A stretch of 37,965 nt of DNA. It comes from Fidelibacterota bacterium (GTDB taxonomy: Bacteria > Pseudomonadota > Alphaproteobacteria > Rhodospirillales > Rhodospirillaceae). Made by a program: the position numbers and the translations under genes. Positions within the stretch are counted from its first letter, which is position 1; each line of letters begins with the position of its first letter. Below, one piece after another: positions 18,454-26,899 of the stretch. The DNA lies in contig CANJOI010000006.1 in the NCBI GenBank assembly GCA_947475365.1, positions 1 to 37,965 on the forward strand. Reading direction: 5' to 3'. The notes below the pieces were generated by a model, which was not told where the DNA came from, made no database searches, and was given only the letters and a program-made list of their open reading frames with translations.

Positions 18454-18897
18454 CTAAAGCCTGCGGGTCATGCGGACGTGCTCGATGTCCGCCTCAACGA
18501 AACGGCCGCCCTCGGATGCGAACCCCATGGCGGCATAGAAGCCTTCCACCGCCACCTGGGCGTTGAGAACCGCCGTGGCGTATCCCTGCTTCCTGGCGTG
18601 CGCCAGAACGGCCTCCATCAGGGCCCAGCCGGCCTTGCGATTCCGGTGCGCTGCCAGCACCGCCACCCGCTCGATCTTGGCAAGGCCATGGTAGTCCCGG
18701 AGCCGTGCCGCGCCGATGGCGGTGTCGCTGTCGAAAATCAGGAAATGGTCGCAAGCCGGATCGCGCCCATCCCACTCGATCTCCGGCGGCACCCGCTGCT
18801 CCCCGCAAAACACCTCGGTGCGGATGCGCCGGGCGTCAGCCAAGCGCGCGTCGTCCCCTCCCGCCTCATCAAGGCTGAAATGGACAATCCGCAACAT
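18454..18897 (-). CDS. GNAT family N-acetyltransferase
   Basis: The 147-residue cytosolic protein has GNAT features: IRTEVFCGEQRVPPEIEWDG near the start (as in the ElaA/YjcF-like branch), AIGAARLRDYHGLAKIERVAVLAAHRNRKAGWALM (the acetyl-CoA pyrophosphate loop is R-x-x-x-x-A) and FYAAMGFASEGGRFVEADIEHVRM at the end. The substrate is unknown. It follows cysK by 7 bp on the same strand and is surely co-transcribed. An O-acetyl chemistry link to cysteine synthesis is tempting, but serine acetyltransferase (CysE) is a different fold, so I do not propose that function. Confidence 0.85.
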   Translation of the reverse strand: MLRIVHFSLDEAGGDDARLADARRIRTEVFCGEQRVPPEIEWDGRDPACDHFLIFDSDTAIGAARLRDYHGLAKIERVAVLAAHRNRKAGWALMEAVLAHARKQGYATAVLNAQVAVEGFYAAMGFASEGGRFVEADIEHVRMTRRL

Positions 18898-18904
18898 CAG
18901 GCCC

Positions 18905-19933
18905 CTATGGGTGGTCGAGCCAGGATGGGACGGGCAGGCCCTTGGATTTCAGGAACGCCACGTTGAACAGCTTGCTCTGGTAGCGGGCGCCGGAATCGGT
19001 GAGGAAGGTGACGATGGTTTTGCCCGGCCCCAGCTTCTTGGCCAGGCGCATGGTGCCGGCGATATTCACCCCGGTGGAGCCGCCCACGCAGATGCCCTCA
19101 TCCTTCACCAGGTCGAACACAATGGGCAGGGCTTCGGCGTCGGTGATCTGGAACTGATCGTCCACCGGCGCGCCGTCCATATTGGCGGTGATACGGCCCT
19201 GGCCGATGCCTTCGGTGATGGACGTGCCCTCGGCCTTCAACTGGCCGTGGGCGTAGAAATTGTAAAGCGCGGCGCCCATGGGATCGGCCAGGGCGATGAC
19301 CACATCGCGGTTGCGTTCCTTCAGGCCCATGCCGACGCCGGCCAGGGTGCCGCCGGTGCCGACCGCCGAGACGAAGCCGTCGATGCGTCCATCGACGTCC
19401 GCCCAGATTTCGGCGGCGGTTTCGCGGGCATGGCCGTTGCGGTTGGCCAGGTTGTCGAACTGGTTGGCCCAGATGGCGCCATGGGCTTCGCTCCGCGACA
19501 GCTCCTCGGCCAGCCGCTGGGAGAATTTGACATAGTGGTTGGGATCGGCCGCCGGCACCGCCTTCACCTCGCGCACATCCGCGCCCATCAGGCGCAGCAG
19601 GTCCTTTTTCTCCGTGCTCTGAGTCTCCGGAACGACGATGACGCAGCGGTAGCCCTTGGCGTTGCCGACCACGGTCAGGCCGATGCCGGTATTCCCGGCC
19701 GTGCCTTCCACGATCACCCCGCCCGGCTTCAACAGGCCGCGGGCCTCGGCGTCCTCGATAATGAATTTGGCGGTGCGGTCTTTGATGGAGCCGCCCGGGT
19801 TGGCGTATTCGGCCTTGGCCAGGATGGTGCAGCCGGTCAGCTCCGACGCCTTGCGCAGCTTGATCATCGGGGTGTTGCCGATGGCGGCGACCACATCTTT
19901 GACCGGGGCGCGGCCGAGGGACGGTGAGGGCAT
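18905..19933 (-). CDS. cysK: Cysteine synthase A (O-acetylserine sulfhydrylase)
   Basis: The 342-residue PLP enzyme makes cysteine from O-acetylserine and sulfide. K51 in NPGGSIKDR carries PLP. EGTAGNTGIGL is the substrate/phosphate loop (commonly TSGNTG, here TAGNTG, seen in a recognisable branch of the family). GTGGTLAGVG and GGSTGVNIAG near the C-terminus complete the PLP-binding set. I chose ATG 19933, which has AGGA nine bases upstream; an in-frame ATG at 19975 adds 14 residues without a good site. With the cysH end at the left edge, the window holds two steps of assimilatory sulfur metabolism, about 18 kb apart. The divergent neighbour is an alpha/beta hydrolase. Confidence 0.93.
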   Translation of the reverse strand: MPSPSLGRAPVKDVVAAIGNTPMIKLRKASELTGCTILAKAEYANPGGSIKDRTAKFIIEDAEARGLLKPGGVIVEGTAGNTGIGLTVVGNAKGYRCVIVVPETQSTEKKDLLRLMGADVREVKAVPAADPNHYVKFSQRLAEELSRSEAHGAIWANQFDNLANRNGHARETAAEIWADVDGRIDGFVSAVGTGGTLAGVGMGLKERNRDVVIALADPMGAALYNFYAHGQLKAEGTSITEGIGQGRITANMDGAPVDDQFQITDAEALPIVFDLVKDEGICVGGSTGVNIAGTMRLAKKLGPGKTIVTFLTDSGARYQSKLFNVAFLKSKGLPVPSWLDHP

Positions 19934-20119
19934 GGGTCTAAATCCTGAGGACAGCCTGGAATGGGAGTGGGCCATATCCCGGAGCCACCCGCAAAGACAA
20001 AACCGGCGGGCCCGGGGCGGCGGGGAAAGGCCGGCGGGAGAAAATGCTTCTCTGACGCCCGCGGCCGCATAGTAGTCTTATCTCTCTCAGGTCCCCCACC
20101 CCGAACCCCGGGAAAACGC

Positions 20120-21085
20120 ATGGTTCCGTTCCGTTCCCGCACCTATACCTCGTTCGACGGGGTGCAGCTTCACTACCGTGATTACGCCCCGGCGAGCGCC
20201 GCTGGCGGTGCGGGCCGCGCGACGGTGTTGTGCCTGCCGGGCCTCACCCGCAACGCCCGGGATTTCGAGGATCTGGCGGCGCACTTGTCCCGCCGGGGTC
20301 ACCGGGTCCTGTGCGCCGACCTGCGGGGCAGGGGCGGATCGGCTTTTGCTCCCGACCCCATGACCTATGTGCCGGCGATCTATGTCCGGGATATCGAGAC
20401 CCTGCTGGATGTGAACGGCTTGGCCGAGGTCGCCATCGTCGGCACGTCACTGGGCGGCATCATGGCCATGATCATCGCGGCGGTGATGCCTTTCCGGCTG
20501 CTGGGCGCGGTGCTCAACGACGTTGGCCCCGACCTCGACCCCGCCGGCATGGCGCGGATCGGCCAATTCGTGGGCAAGTCGGTGCCGGTGGCGACCTGGG
20601 ACGATGCCGCCGCGGCGATCAAAAGGGGCGAGGCGGCGTTCTATCCCGGCTTCGGCCCGGACGACTGGATGCGTCAGGCCAAGCGCCGGTTCGTGCTCAT
20701 GCCCGATGGCCGCCTGCGGGCCGACTACGATCTCGATATCGCCAAACCGTTCGCGGTGGCTTTCGCGCCCGTCAGCCTGTGGCCGTTTTTTGCCGCCTTC
20801 CGGGACATTCCGGTATTGGCGGTGCGCGGGGGATTGTCGGATTTGCTCTCCGCCGAGGGCCTTGCGCGCATGCAGCAGGTTAAGCCGGACCTGGAGCATG
20901 TGACCGTCCCCAACCGGGGGCACGTTCCGTTGTTGGACGAACCGGAAATCGCCCCGGTCCTGGACCGGTTCCTGGAAGGTTTACCGCCGCGTCTCGCCGC
21001 ACTGACCCGGCTCAAGCGGCGGTGGCGGGCGGCTCTGTTTCTTTGGGCGGCGCGCCGCGCGGTCAAAAACGCCCGCCGGCAATGA
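20120..21085 (+). CDS. Alpha/beta-fold hydrolase
   Basis: The 321-residue protein has the alpha/beta hydrolase layout. VLCLPGLTRNARDF is the oxyanion region and DLRGRGGS follows. The nucleophile is S110 in VGTSLGG, the acid D241 in RGGLSDLLS, and the base H268 in NRGHVPLLDEPE. The C-terminus ends in a basic, Arg/Lys-rich helix. The substrate is unknown; esters, lactones or haloalkanes are all possible. The start ATG at 20120 has GGGA about six bases upstream and opens directly into the first beta strand. Earlier in-frame starts back to 19961 would overlap the cysK promoter region and add low-complexity residues. The gene ends at a hairpin. Confidence 0.88.
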   Translation: MVPFRSRTYTSFDGVQLHYRDYAPASAAGGAGRATVLCLPGLTRNARDFEDLAAHLSRRGHRVLCADLRGRGGSAFAPDPMTYVPAIYVRDIETLLDVNGLAEVAIVGTSLGGIMAMIIAAVMPFRLLGAVLNDVGPDLDPAGMARIGQFVGKSVPVATWDDAAAAIKRGEAAFYPGFGPDDWMRQAKRRFVLMPDGRLRADYDLDIAKPFAVAFAPVSLWPFFAAFRDIPVLAVRGGLSDLLSAEGLARMQQVKPDLEHVTVPNRGHVPLLDEPEIAPVLDRFLEGLPPRLAALTRLKRRWRAALFLWAARRAVKNARRQ

Positions 21086-21117
21086 AAAACCCGCCAGACC
21101 GTTAAGTCTGGCGGGTT
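21085..21117. terminator. Bidirectional terminator, stronger on the minus strand
   Basis: A 12-bp perfect stem (21088-21099 with 21106-21117) has a 6-nt loop. On the minus strand it is followed by a run of five T, the classic intrinsic form, and would end the transcript of the micropeptide gene at 21274-21345. On the plus strand only TTCTC follows, but it starts immediately after the hydrolase stop codon and probably serves both. Confidence 0.8.
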
Positions 21118-21273
21118 CTCACAATCGGATATCGCACCGGTACAAACTGTTCAGGGCGGAGCCCTTAAAAGCCCTGCGACGAAACGTCTGCCGACTTTCC
21201 GTTCGCGCCGATGTCGTAACCGTTCTTGTGTGCAGTCCCTATTCGTCCATCAGTCTAATGACTGACGTCCAAG

Positions 21274-21345
21274 TTACTTCTTTTTGGCCTTCTTTTTGGC
21301 CTTCTTTTTCGCAACTTTCTTCTTCGCCTTTTTCTTGGCAGCCAT
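21274..21345 (-). CDS. Lysine/alanine-repeat micropeptide (23 residues)
   Basis: The ATG at 21345 has a strong ribosome-binding site (AGGGGA, eight bases upstream). It is followed by 22 codons, nearly all Lys or Ala in repeated AKKK-type units with one Val, then TAA. The peptide is extremely basic and resembles the C-terminal tails of bacterial H1-like or HU-like nucleoid proteins. Small AKKK proteins of this kind are common in alphaproteobacteria, but their function is not known to me; nucleic-acid binding is an inference from charge. The transcript could extend from the 21400-21480 region to the minus-strand terminator at 21088-21117, leaving a long 3' untranslated part of about 150 nt with a CAGGGC/GCCCTG pairing. 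TTGTGC - 17 bp - TTATCT (21431-21459, minus strand) is a weak promoter candidate. Confidence 0.6.
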   Translation of the reverse strand: MAAKKKAKKKVAKKKAKKKAKKK

Positions 21346-21482
21346 GGTGATAATCCCCTGTTTCAGGTGTTGAACGTCTGGATGCCACAACAAAAAAATC
21401 GAACTCACATTCGCAACTACATCCAAACGCCGATGAGATAAACGCACTTGACAACAATGCACAAGAGATTTTGCGAACGCAT

Positions 21483-22040
21483 TCTACTTTCCTCTTGATT
21501 TCTGTCGCGAGCTTACTTCGATCGGATTGTTTTTCGCCGTCGTGCGGCGTCGCAGACGGCGCTCGCGTCCGCTGTTCGCGGCGTGCGCCTGTCCGCGAAC
21601 ACACCACGGCGCACGGCGCCTGTCGCACGCCACATCGCGCATCGCGCGGACACGGTTCGCCGCCGCGGCATCCACCCTCGCGGGTTTGGGACGCCGCGGC
21701 CGACGCTTCGCGAGGTGATGCAGAAATTCAAATATCATGCGGCTTTCTGAAATTTTTGCCGCGCGCATGAGTACATCGCAAGGGCGCGCGCGCCGCCGCC
21801 GCGCGCGTGTCCTTGCCTGCGAGGCCGGATGTCATGCGCGGCCGAAAATGCGTCGCGATCCGCGCCGTGGCGCCGCGTCTTCGATGACGCTAGCCGCGCG
21901 GCGGACGCCCCGCGTACCCCGCCGGGACGCGCGACCGCCGCGGTCGCGCGCGGAGCGGCTGAACCGCGTTTAGGCCGGTGCGGCCGCAAATTTTTTTTCG
22001 AAGAAGGGGCGCGCACAGCGCCGCGGAAGGGGGCCGGTGC
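21483..22040. other. CpG-dense, gene-free island of unusual composition
   Basis: About 560 bp are dominated by alternating CG/GC runs (for example around 21781-21815 and 21925-21955), unlike the GGC/GCC-rich coding DNA on both sides. Several self-pairing blocks occur. The best is a 10-bp perfect stem at 21928-21937 with 21941-21950. A T8 run occurs near 21989. Open frames exist on both strands, but they encode Arg-rich, repetitive sequence with no family resemblance, no good ribosome-binding sites and no consistent codon bias. It separates the micropeptide gene from the AI-2E gene. It could be decayed sequence, a structural or nucleoid-binding region, or foreign DNA; I cannot tell which. Confidence 0.5.
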
Positions 22041-22063
22041 AAAAATTCGCGAATCGATTCGCG
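22041..22063 (-). terminator. Palindromic terminator at the end of the AI-2E operon
   Basis: The perfect 16-bp palindrome CGCGAATCGATTCGCG (22048-22063) lies 8 bp after the AI-2E stop codon. Read on the minus strand it is followed by AATTTTTG. It can form a 6-bp stem with a TCGA tetraloop and a U-rich tail, a plausible short intrinsic terminator for the operon running from 27583 to 22072. As duplex DNA it is also a candidate protein-binding site. Confidence 0.55.
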
Positions 22064-22071
22064 GACGGCGG

Positions 22072-23139
22072 TCAGTTGACCTCGCCGTTCTCCGACATGA
22101 AGACGGCGATCGGCCGGGTCTTGGGGAACTGCGCGAGGGTGATCATGGTCATCACCATCAGGGGCACCGAGAGCAGCATGCCGGCGACGCCCCAGATCGA
22201 GCCCCACACCGCCAGCGCCACGATCATCAGCAGCGGGGACAGGTTGAGCGACCGGCCCATCATGCGCGGTTCCAGAACGTTGCCGATCAGGGCATGGGTG
22301 GCGACCAGAACCCCCATGACCACGGCGGCCAGGCTCCATTCGCTGGTCTGGAGCAGGGCGATAATGGCCGGCGCGGCGATGCCGACCGCGGACCCCAGGT
22401 AGGGGATGTAGTTCGCGAGGAATGCGAGCAGGCCCAGGAAGGCCGCGAAGTCGATGCCCACCGCGGTCAGCGTGACATAGGTGATCGCCCCGATGATCAC
22501 GCTGATCACGGTCTTGATCAGCACGTATTTCTCGGTGCGCCGCCCGATTTCCAGGAGGATTCCGCGCAGGCGCTTCTCCCGGTTCGCGTCGGGGAACATC
22601 GCCGAAAGTTTGAGGTCGAAAGCCCGGCGCTCCAGCAGCACGAACACCAGATAGATCAGGATCTCGAAAGTGTTGCCGACCACGGCCTGCAGGGCGCCCG
22701 CGAACTTGGCGGCGGCCGCGGAGAGATCGATCTGTTGCAGGATGGTGGTCAGCGTCAGGGGTTCCTGGCGGTTGACGACCGCGGCCAGCAAGTCGTTCAC
22801 CTGTCCCAGCACCGTTTCCAGCCGCGTCTGGTATTGCGGTGCGGCAGCTACCGCATCCGCGACATTGCCGGCGATCACCTGGACCACGGCGGTCAGGAAC
22901 AGGATGAAAAACACGATCGCCAGGGTGAGCGACAGCCAGCCGGGGGGCGGCTTACCGCCGAATTTGACGCGCTCAATAACGTGGGACAGGGCCACCAGCA
23001 GATAGGCGATGAAGATCCCGAGCACGAGCGGGATCAGGACGTCCTTGCCCACCACCAGAAAATAGGTGGTCACCGCCAGGATGATCAGCGCTGTGGCGAC
23101 CGAGAAGATCGTGGTCCCGGAGGACGGGGCGGGCGTCAT
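22072..23139 (-). CDS. AI-2E family transporter (TqsA/PerM-like)
   Basis: The 355-residue polytopic inner-membrane protein has about eight hydrophobic segments. Family landmarks are the N-terminal VLIPLVLGIFIAYLL, the large hydrophilic insert with repeated short helices (about 100-190), and the C-terminal half FLANYIPYLGSAVGI, LIGNVLEPRMMGRSLNLSPLLMIVAL and WGSIWGVAGMLLSVPL. Members include TqsA (AI-2 export) and ion/H+ antiporters, so the name does not fix a substrate. The start ATG at 23139 lies 18 bp after the stop of the outer-membrane barrel gene, with no strong ribosome-binding site. It is the last gene of the four-gene operon and is followed by the palindromic terminator at 22048-22063. 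Confidence 0.92.
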   Translation of the reverse strand: MTPAPSSGTTIFSVATALIILAVTTYFLVVGKDVLIPLVLGIFIAYLLVALSHVIERVKFGGKPPPGWLSLTLAIVFFILFLTAVVQVIAGNVADAVAAAPQYQTRLETVLGQVNDLLAAVVNRQEPLTLTTILQQIDLSAAAAKFAGALQAVVGNTFEILIYLVFVLLERRAFDLKLSAMFPDANREKRLRGILLEIGRRTEKYVLIKTVISVIIGAITYVTLTAVGIDFAAFLGLLAFLANYIPYLGSAVGIAAPAIIALLQTSEWSLAAVVMGVLVATHALIGNVLEPRMMGRSLNLSPLLMIVALAVWGSIWGVAGMLLSVPLMVMTMITLAQFPKTRPIAVFMSENGEVN

Positions 23140-23157
23140 GAAGGGCGGGGCCAGGGA

Positions 23158-24459
23158 CTAGGGGACGGAGGCAAGGAAGAACAGCCGGAAGCTTAGCATG
23201 ACTTGGTTTTCAATGGCGTGAGCCGGTAGCCCGATCGCGGCCCGCTCAGGCCGGGTGCTGTTCACACGCAGGCCTTCCAGTGTGATGCGGGTCTTGGCGG
23301 TCGGCCGGAAATTGTAAGCCAGGGTCAGGGCTGATCCCCGCTCGTTGGTGTCATCCAGCGTAATGTTGTCGCTATGGGTTCCGAAACGGTCGAACCGGAA
23401 GCTCAGCCGATGTTGGCCCCACTCCTTGCTGATCAGCCCGTAGGCCGACCAGAATTCGGCGTAGTCGAGCGGGTAGGGCCGGTTGGGGATGGTGACCACG
23501 GTAGTCTTGCCGTTCATGTACTGGGCAACGAAGTCCACGTCCCACGGCAGCGTGGCGGTGTAGCCCAGGGCCCAGAATTTCGTATCCCAGGCCCACTGGC
23601 CGAGCGCCAGCGCCCGGTCGTTGGCGTTGTTGTCGTACCACAGCAGCGTCGCCTTGCCCCAGTCGGCGTGTTCCACGTAACCGGCGGCGTAGTAGCCCAC
23701 GCGCATGTCGATCTCGTGGAAAGGCCTCTCGGTCGGCGCCTGCCTGGACAACGTGCCGGTGGGCGGCTTGATGATCGGGATCTGGGTGAGCTGGATGCGG
23801 TCGAACAGCCCGACCTCCCGGTCATGCAGCGCCCATCCGCGCCAGGTGAGTTGGGTGCCCGCCGGATCGTTGGCGGTGTAGAGCGCACCGGTGACGCCGG
23901 CTTCCAGGTCATCGTTATGGTAGAAGGCCGTGGCCTCGCCGCCGATGGTGCGCAACTCCTCGCCGACCCAGGTATTGATGGCCGAAGAGGTGACGGTATA
24001 TGGGCTGGTCCAGGCGAGGCTGGTGTTCTCCAGCGAGATCGGCGGGAAAAAGAACCCGCCGCGGGCGCGAAAACCGAAATCGCCGGTCGGCGCGGGTTTG
24101 TATTGCAGGTAGGCCTCCTGCACGCTCAGGGCCTGGGCCTGCTCGGCGGCCACGGACACCACGATCCGGCCGGTGAGATCGAAGCCGAACTTGGGCTCGA
24201 TGATCAGGGCGCCTTCACCCCGTACAACGGCGTCGCCGGTGCCGCCGTAGCGGGTCTTGCCGAGGCCATTGCGTTCCCAGGTTTTGGTGTCGTCGGCGGC
24301 GACCACCCGGCCTTCCAGGTAGCCCTTGAGGTCGAGCTGAAAGTCCCCCAGGAAATTTGGCGGGAGCAGGCTGTCCGCATGCGCGGGCGCCGCGGCGAAA
24401 ACCAGGGGGCCGGCGATCAATCCGGACAGCAGCGCCGCGGACTGCACTCCCCCCCGCAT
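23158..24459 (-). CDS. Outer-membrane beta-barrel (porin-like) protein
   Basis: The 433-residue protein has a Sec signal peptide (MRGGVQSAALLSG to about APAHADS). The rest is rich in alternating amphipathic strands and aromatic girdles, for example RGGFFFPPISLENTSLAWTS, IDMRVGYYAAGYVEHADWG, WALGYTATLPWDVDFVAQYMNG and LSFRFDRFGT. It ends NQVMLSFRLFF plus a short tail, close to the terminal-aromatic signature of barrels. I do not recognise a named family; it resembles uncharacterised porins whose strands describe a surface topology but no ligand. ATG 24459 was chosen because it opens the signal peptide and follows GGGGGA; it is 5 bp after the EAL gene stop. The tight spacing places it with the cupredoxin-like and EAL genes as one unit, so its cargo may relate to their signal. 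Confidence 0.8.
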   Translation of the reverse strand: MRGGVQSAALLSGLIAGPLVFAAAPAHADSLLPPNFLGDFQLDLKGYLEGRVVAADDTKTWERNGLGKTRYGGTGDAVVRGEGALIIEPKFGFDLTGRIVVSVAAEQAQALSVQEAYLQYKPAPTGDFGFRARGGFFFPPISLENTSLAWTSPYTVTSSAINTWVGEELRTIGGEATAFYHNDDLEAGVTGALYTANDPAGTQLTWRGWALHDREVGLFDRIQLTQIPIIKPPTGTLSRQAPTERPFHEIDMRVGYYAAGYVEHADWGKATLLWYDNNANDRALALGQWAWDTKFWALGYTATLPWDVDFVAQYMNGKTTVVTIPNRPYPLDYAEFWSAYGLISKEWGQHRLSFRFDRFGTHSDNITLDDTNERGSALTLAYNFRPTAKTRITLEGLRVNSTRPERAAIGLPAHAIENQVMLSFRLFFLASVP

Positions 24460-24464
24460 GCCGC

Positions 24465-26894
24465 CTATTCCCCCGCCACGGCTATGGGGCCTTGGGCTCG
24501 GCGCGGTGACCACCGCGATACCGCGTAGAACGTCTCGAAATCCTCGGCCGGGATCGGCTTGCTGATGAAGTAGCCTTGCCCGGTCTCGCAGCCATAGGCG
24601 GCGAGGATCTTGAGCGACTCCTCATCCTCGATGCCCTCGGCCGTGACCTTGAGCCCAAGATTGTGTCCAAGCTCGATGGTGGATTTGACCAGGATCGCAT
24701 CGCCCCGGTTGCTCGCGAGCTTGAGGACGAACGATTTGTCGATTTTGATCTCATGGACCGGAAGCCGTTTCAGGTAGGCCATGGACGAATAGCCCGTGCC
24801 GTAGTCGTCGATCGACAGCGTGAGCCCCATGCGGTGAAGCTGCGCCAGCACCTCGAGGGCGTGGCTGGGGTCCTGCATCACCGCGCTTTCGGTGATCTCC
24901 AGGATCAGCGCGCCCGGCGATACGCCGTGGGTATCGAGGAGGTTGCCGATGGCGGCCGGCAGGTCGCGGTTGGAGAGATCGCGGGCGGACAGGTTGCACG
25001 CGATCCTGACGTCGATGCCCTTGTCGCGCCAGGCGCGCGCCTGCCGGATCGCGGCGCCGAGCATCCAGGTGGTCAGCTTGCGGATATTGCCGGTCTGCTC
25101 GGCCAGCGGAATGAAGCTGTCCGGCGGCAGGAACCCGCGCTTGGGATGTATCCAGCGGATCAGGGCCTCGACCGCGGTAATGGCGCCGCGCGCGATGTCG
25201 ATCTTGGGCTGGTAGTAGAGGCGGAACTGGCCCTCGTCGAGCCCCTGACGCAACTCGCCCATCATGGACAGCCGCTCGGGCTTGTGAGGATCCAGTTCAG
25301 GGTCGTAGAGCGCGTAGTTGAGTCCAAGGCGCTTGGCCTCGAAGATCGCGGTATCGGCGTGCTGCATCAGGGTGCGCGCGGTTGTCCCATGCTCCGGGTA
25401 GTGGGCCTCGCCGACGATGGCGGTGATGTCGATGGCAAGGCCCGCAAGCGTGAACGGCTTGTCGAACAGGTCCAGCACGCGCTTGACGGCGGTCTGCACC
25501 TCGGCGGCGTCGGCGATGTCGAGCACCAGGGCGAACATGTTGTTGGAATGACGGGCAACCGCGTTGGTCTGCGGGACGAGCCGCTGCAGGCTCTTGGCGA
25601 CCTTGCGGACGAGTTGCTCGCCGGTGTCGTGGCCGAGCGTGTTGTTGAGCTCCGAGAAGCGGCCGATCTGCACCAGGAGGACGCTGAACACCTGGCTCGC
25701 GCCCGTCTTCTGGCGCGTGGCGATCATATCGGCTAGGTGGCCTTCAAACGACATGCGGTTGGGCAATCCTGAGGACGCGTCGTGGCGCGCCTGGAACGCG
25801 ATGCGCTCTTCGCGCTCGGCAATCCCCTCCATCATCTGATTGAAGGTCTCCGACAGGCGCCCGACTTCGTCGTTCTGGTGGATGTTGACCTTCTCATCGT
25901 AACGGCCGGCGTAGATGCGCTGCGCGGCCAGATCGAGGGCGCGGATCGGCCCCGCGATGCGTCGTGCGATCAACACCGAGCCGATCAGCGACAGCGCCAG
26001 CGCGACGCCGGCCACCAGCAGGAGGAAGATGTTGAGGCGGCGGTAAGGCGCGTAGGCGTCATCTAGCGAGTACTGAAGGACGGCCTGCACCTGGGAGGTG
26101 TCCGAAGGGCCCGCCAACGCGGCGGTCAGGGTCACATAATCAGCATTGTGAAGCTTGACCGTGTACGGGGCCGGGCTTGGATCGATCTTCTCCGGCAGGC
26201 CGGCCATCAATTCCGCCGCGGTGTCCTCGGCCAGCGTGGTGGCGGTCGTTTTCCAGGCCCCGTTCTCGCGGAAAGCCAGCGTGATCTCCACCGGCACGGT
26301 CGAGCTGTGCTGCAACTCGCTGGCGAAGAGATTGCTGCGCTCCATCGCCACCACGATCCAGGCAATGGGATCCGGCGCCAGGATGGGCACCACCACCAGC
26401 TGGTAGATGCGGTTGTCGAGCGTGGTGGTGGCGGCGGCCCGGCCGTCCGCGTCGGCATTCTCGATCATTCCGGGGTAGGCGAACGGCGCGCCGGGCTTTC
26501 CAACCGCGACAAAGTTTCCGGACTCGACCGCATCCGCCATGGTGCCGGTGTCCACCAGCACCTTGTTCTCCAGCGACACCAGCAGCATGCGGTCGGCGCG
26601 GTAGCGGGCGCCGAGATTATGCAAGGCGGACCGGATAGTGGGGCGGTCGTCGCTGGCCACGGCCTGGCGAAAACCGAAATCGCGCGCGAGGATGGCGGAG
26701 CCTTCCGCCAAGGTATCGACCGTCGATGTGATGCGGCTATCGACCACGCGCTTGGTGACGACCAGCTCGTTGCGGGCCTGTTCCAGAATGTTGGTGCGGA
26801 CGACGTTCTGCACCAACGTGAAGGTGACGACCTCCACGCCGACAAACAGCAGCCATGAGAACAGGATCAGCTTGGTCTGGAAGCTGCGAAACAC
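24465..26894 (-). CDS. Membrane sensor with HAMP, degenerate GGDEF and intact EAL domain (c-di-GMP phosphodiesterase)
   Basis: The product is 809 residues. A transmembrane segment (about 8-30), a periplasmic double-CACHE-like sensor (about 31-285), a second membrane segment (about 290-312), HAMP (about 312-365), GGDEF (about 380-535) and EAL (about 550-795) follow in order. The GGDEF signature is replaced by SNNMF (450-454), so cyclase activity should be lost. The EAL domain is intact: E576-A-L, the Asn in NLSARDL, EITES, IDDYGTGYSS, KIDKSFV, AEGIEDEE and TGQGYFISKP. I infer a c-di-GMP phosphodiesterase gated by a periplasmic signal, with the dead GGDEF perhaps binding GTP or acting as a relay. 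It starts 5 bp after the cupredoxin-like gene. The product of that gene would sit in the same compartment as the sensor. Confidence 0.92.
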   Translation of the reverse strand: MFRSFQTKLILFSWLLFVGVEVVTFTLVQNVVRTNILEQARNELVVTKRVVDSRITSTVDTLAEGSAILARDFGFRQAVASDDRPTIRSALHNLGARYRADRMLLVSLENKVLVDTGTMADAVESGNFVAVGKPGAPFAYPGMIENADADGRAAATTTLDNRIYQLVVVPILAPDPIAWIVVAMERSNLFASELQHSSTVPVEITLAFRENGAWKTTATTLAEDTAAELMAGLPEKIDPSPAPYTVKLHNADYVTLTAALAGPSDTSQVQAVLQYSLDDAYAPYRRLNIFLLLVAGVALALSLIGSVLIARRIAGPIRALDLAAQRIYAGRYDEKVNIHQNDEVGRLSETFNQMMEGIAEREERIAFQARHDASSGLPNRMSFEGHLADMIATRQKTGASQVFSVLLVQIGRFSELNNTLGHDTGEQLVRKVAKSLQRLVPQTNAVARHSNNMFALVLDIADAAEVQTAVKRVLDLFDKPFTLAGLAIDITAIVGEAHYPEHGTTARTLMQHADTAIFEAKRLGLNYALYDPELDPHKPERLSMMGELRQGLDEGQFRLYYQPKIDIARGAITAVEALIRWIHPKRGFLPPDSFIPLAEQTGNIRKLTTWMLGAAIRQARAWRDKGIDVRIACNLSARDLSNRDLPAAIGNLLDTHGVSPGALILEITESAVMQDPSHALEVLAQLHRMGLTLSIDDYGTGYSSMAYLKRLPVHEIKIDKSFVLKLASNRGDAILVKSTIELGHNLGLKVTAEGIEDEESLKILAAYGCETGQGYFISKPIPAEDFETFYAVSRWSPRRAQGPIAVAGE

Positions 26895-26899
26895 GGGAC

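Noticed and set aside
18454-18897. A serine acetyltransferase partner of CysK
   Set aside because: The protein is a GNAT fold, not the left-handed beta-helix of CysE.
21471-21770. Arg-rich frames on both strands in the CpG-dense island
   Set aside because: Composition alone produces them; starts lack ribosome-binding sites and no codon periodicity or motif was seen.
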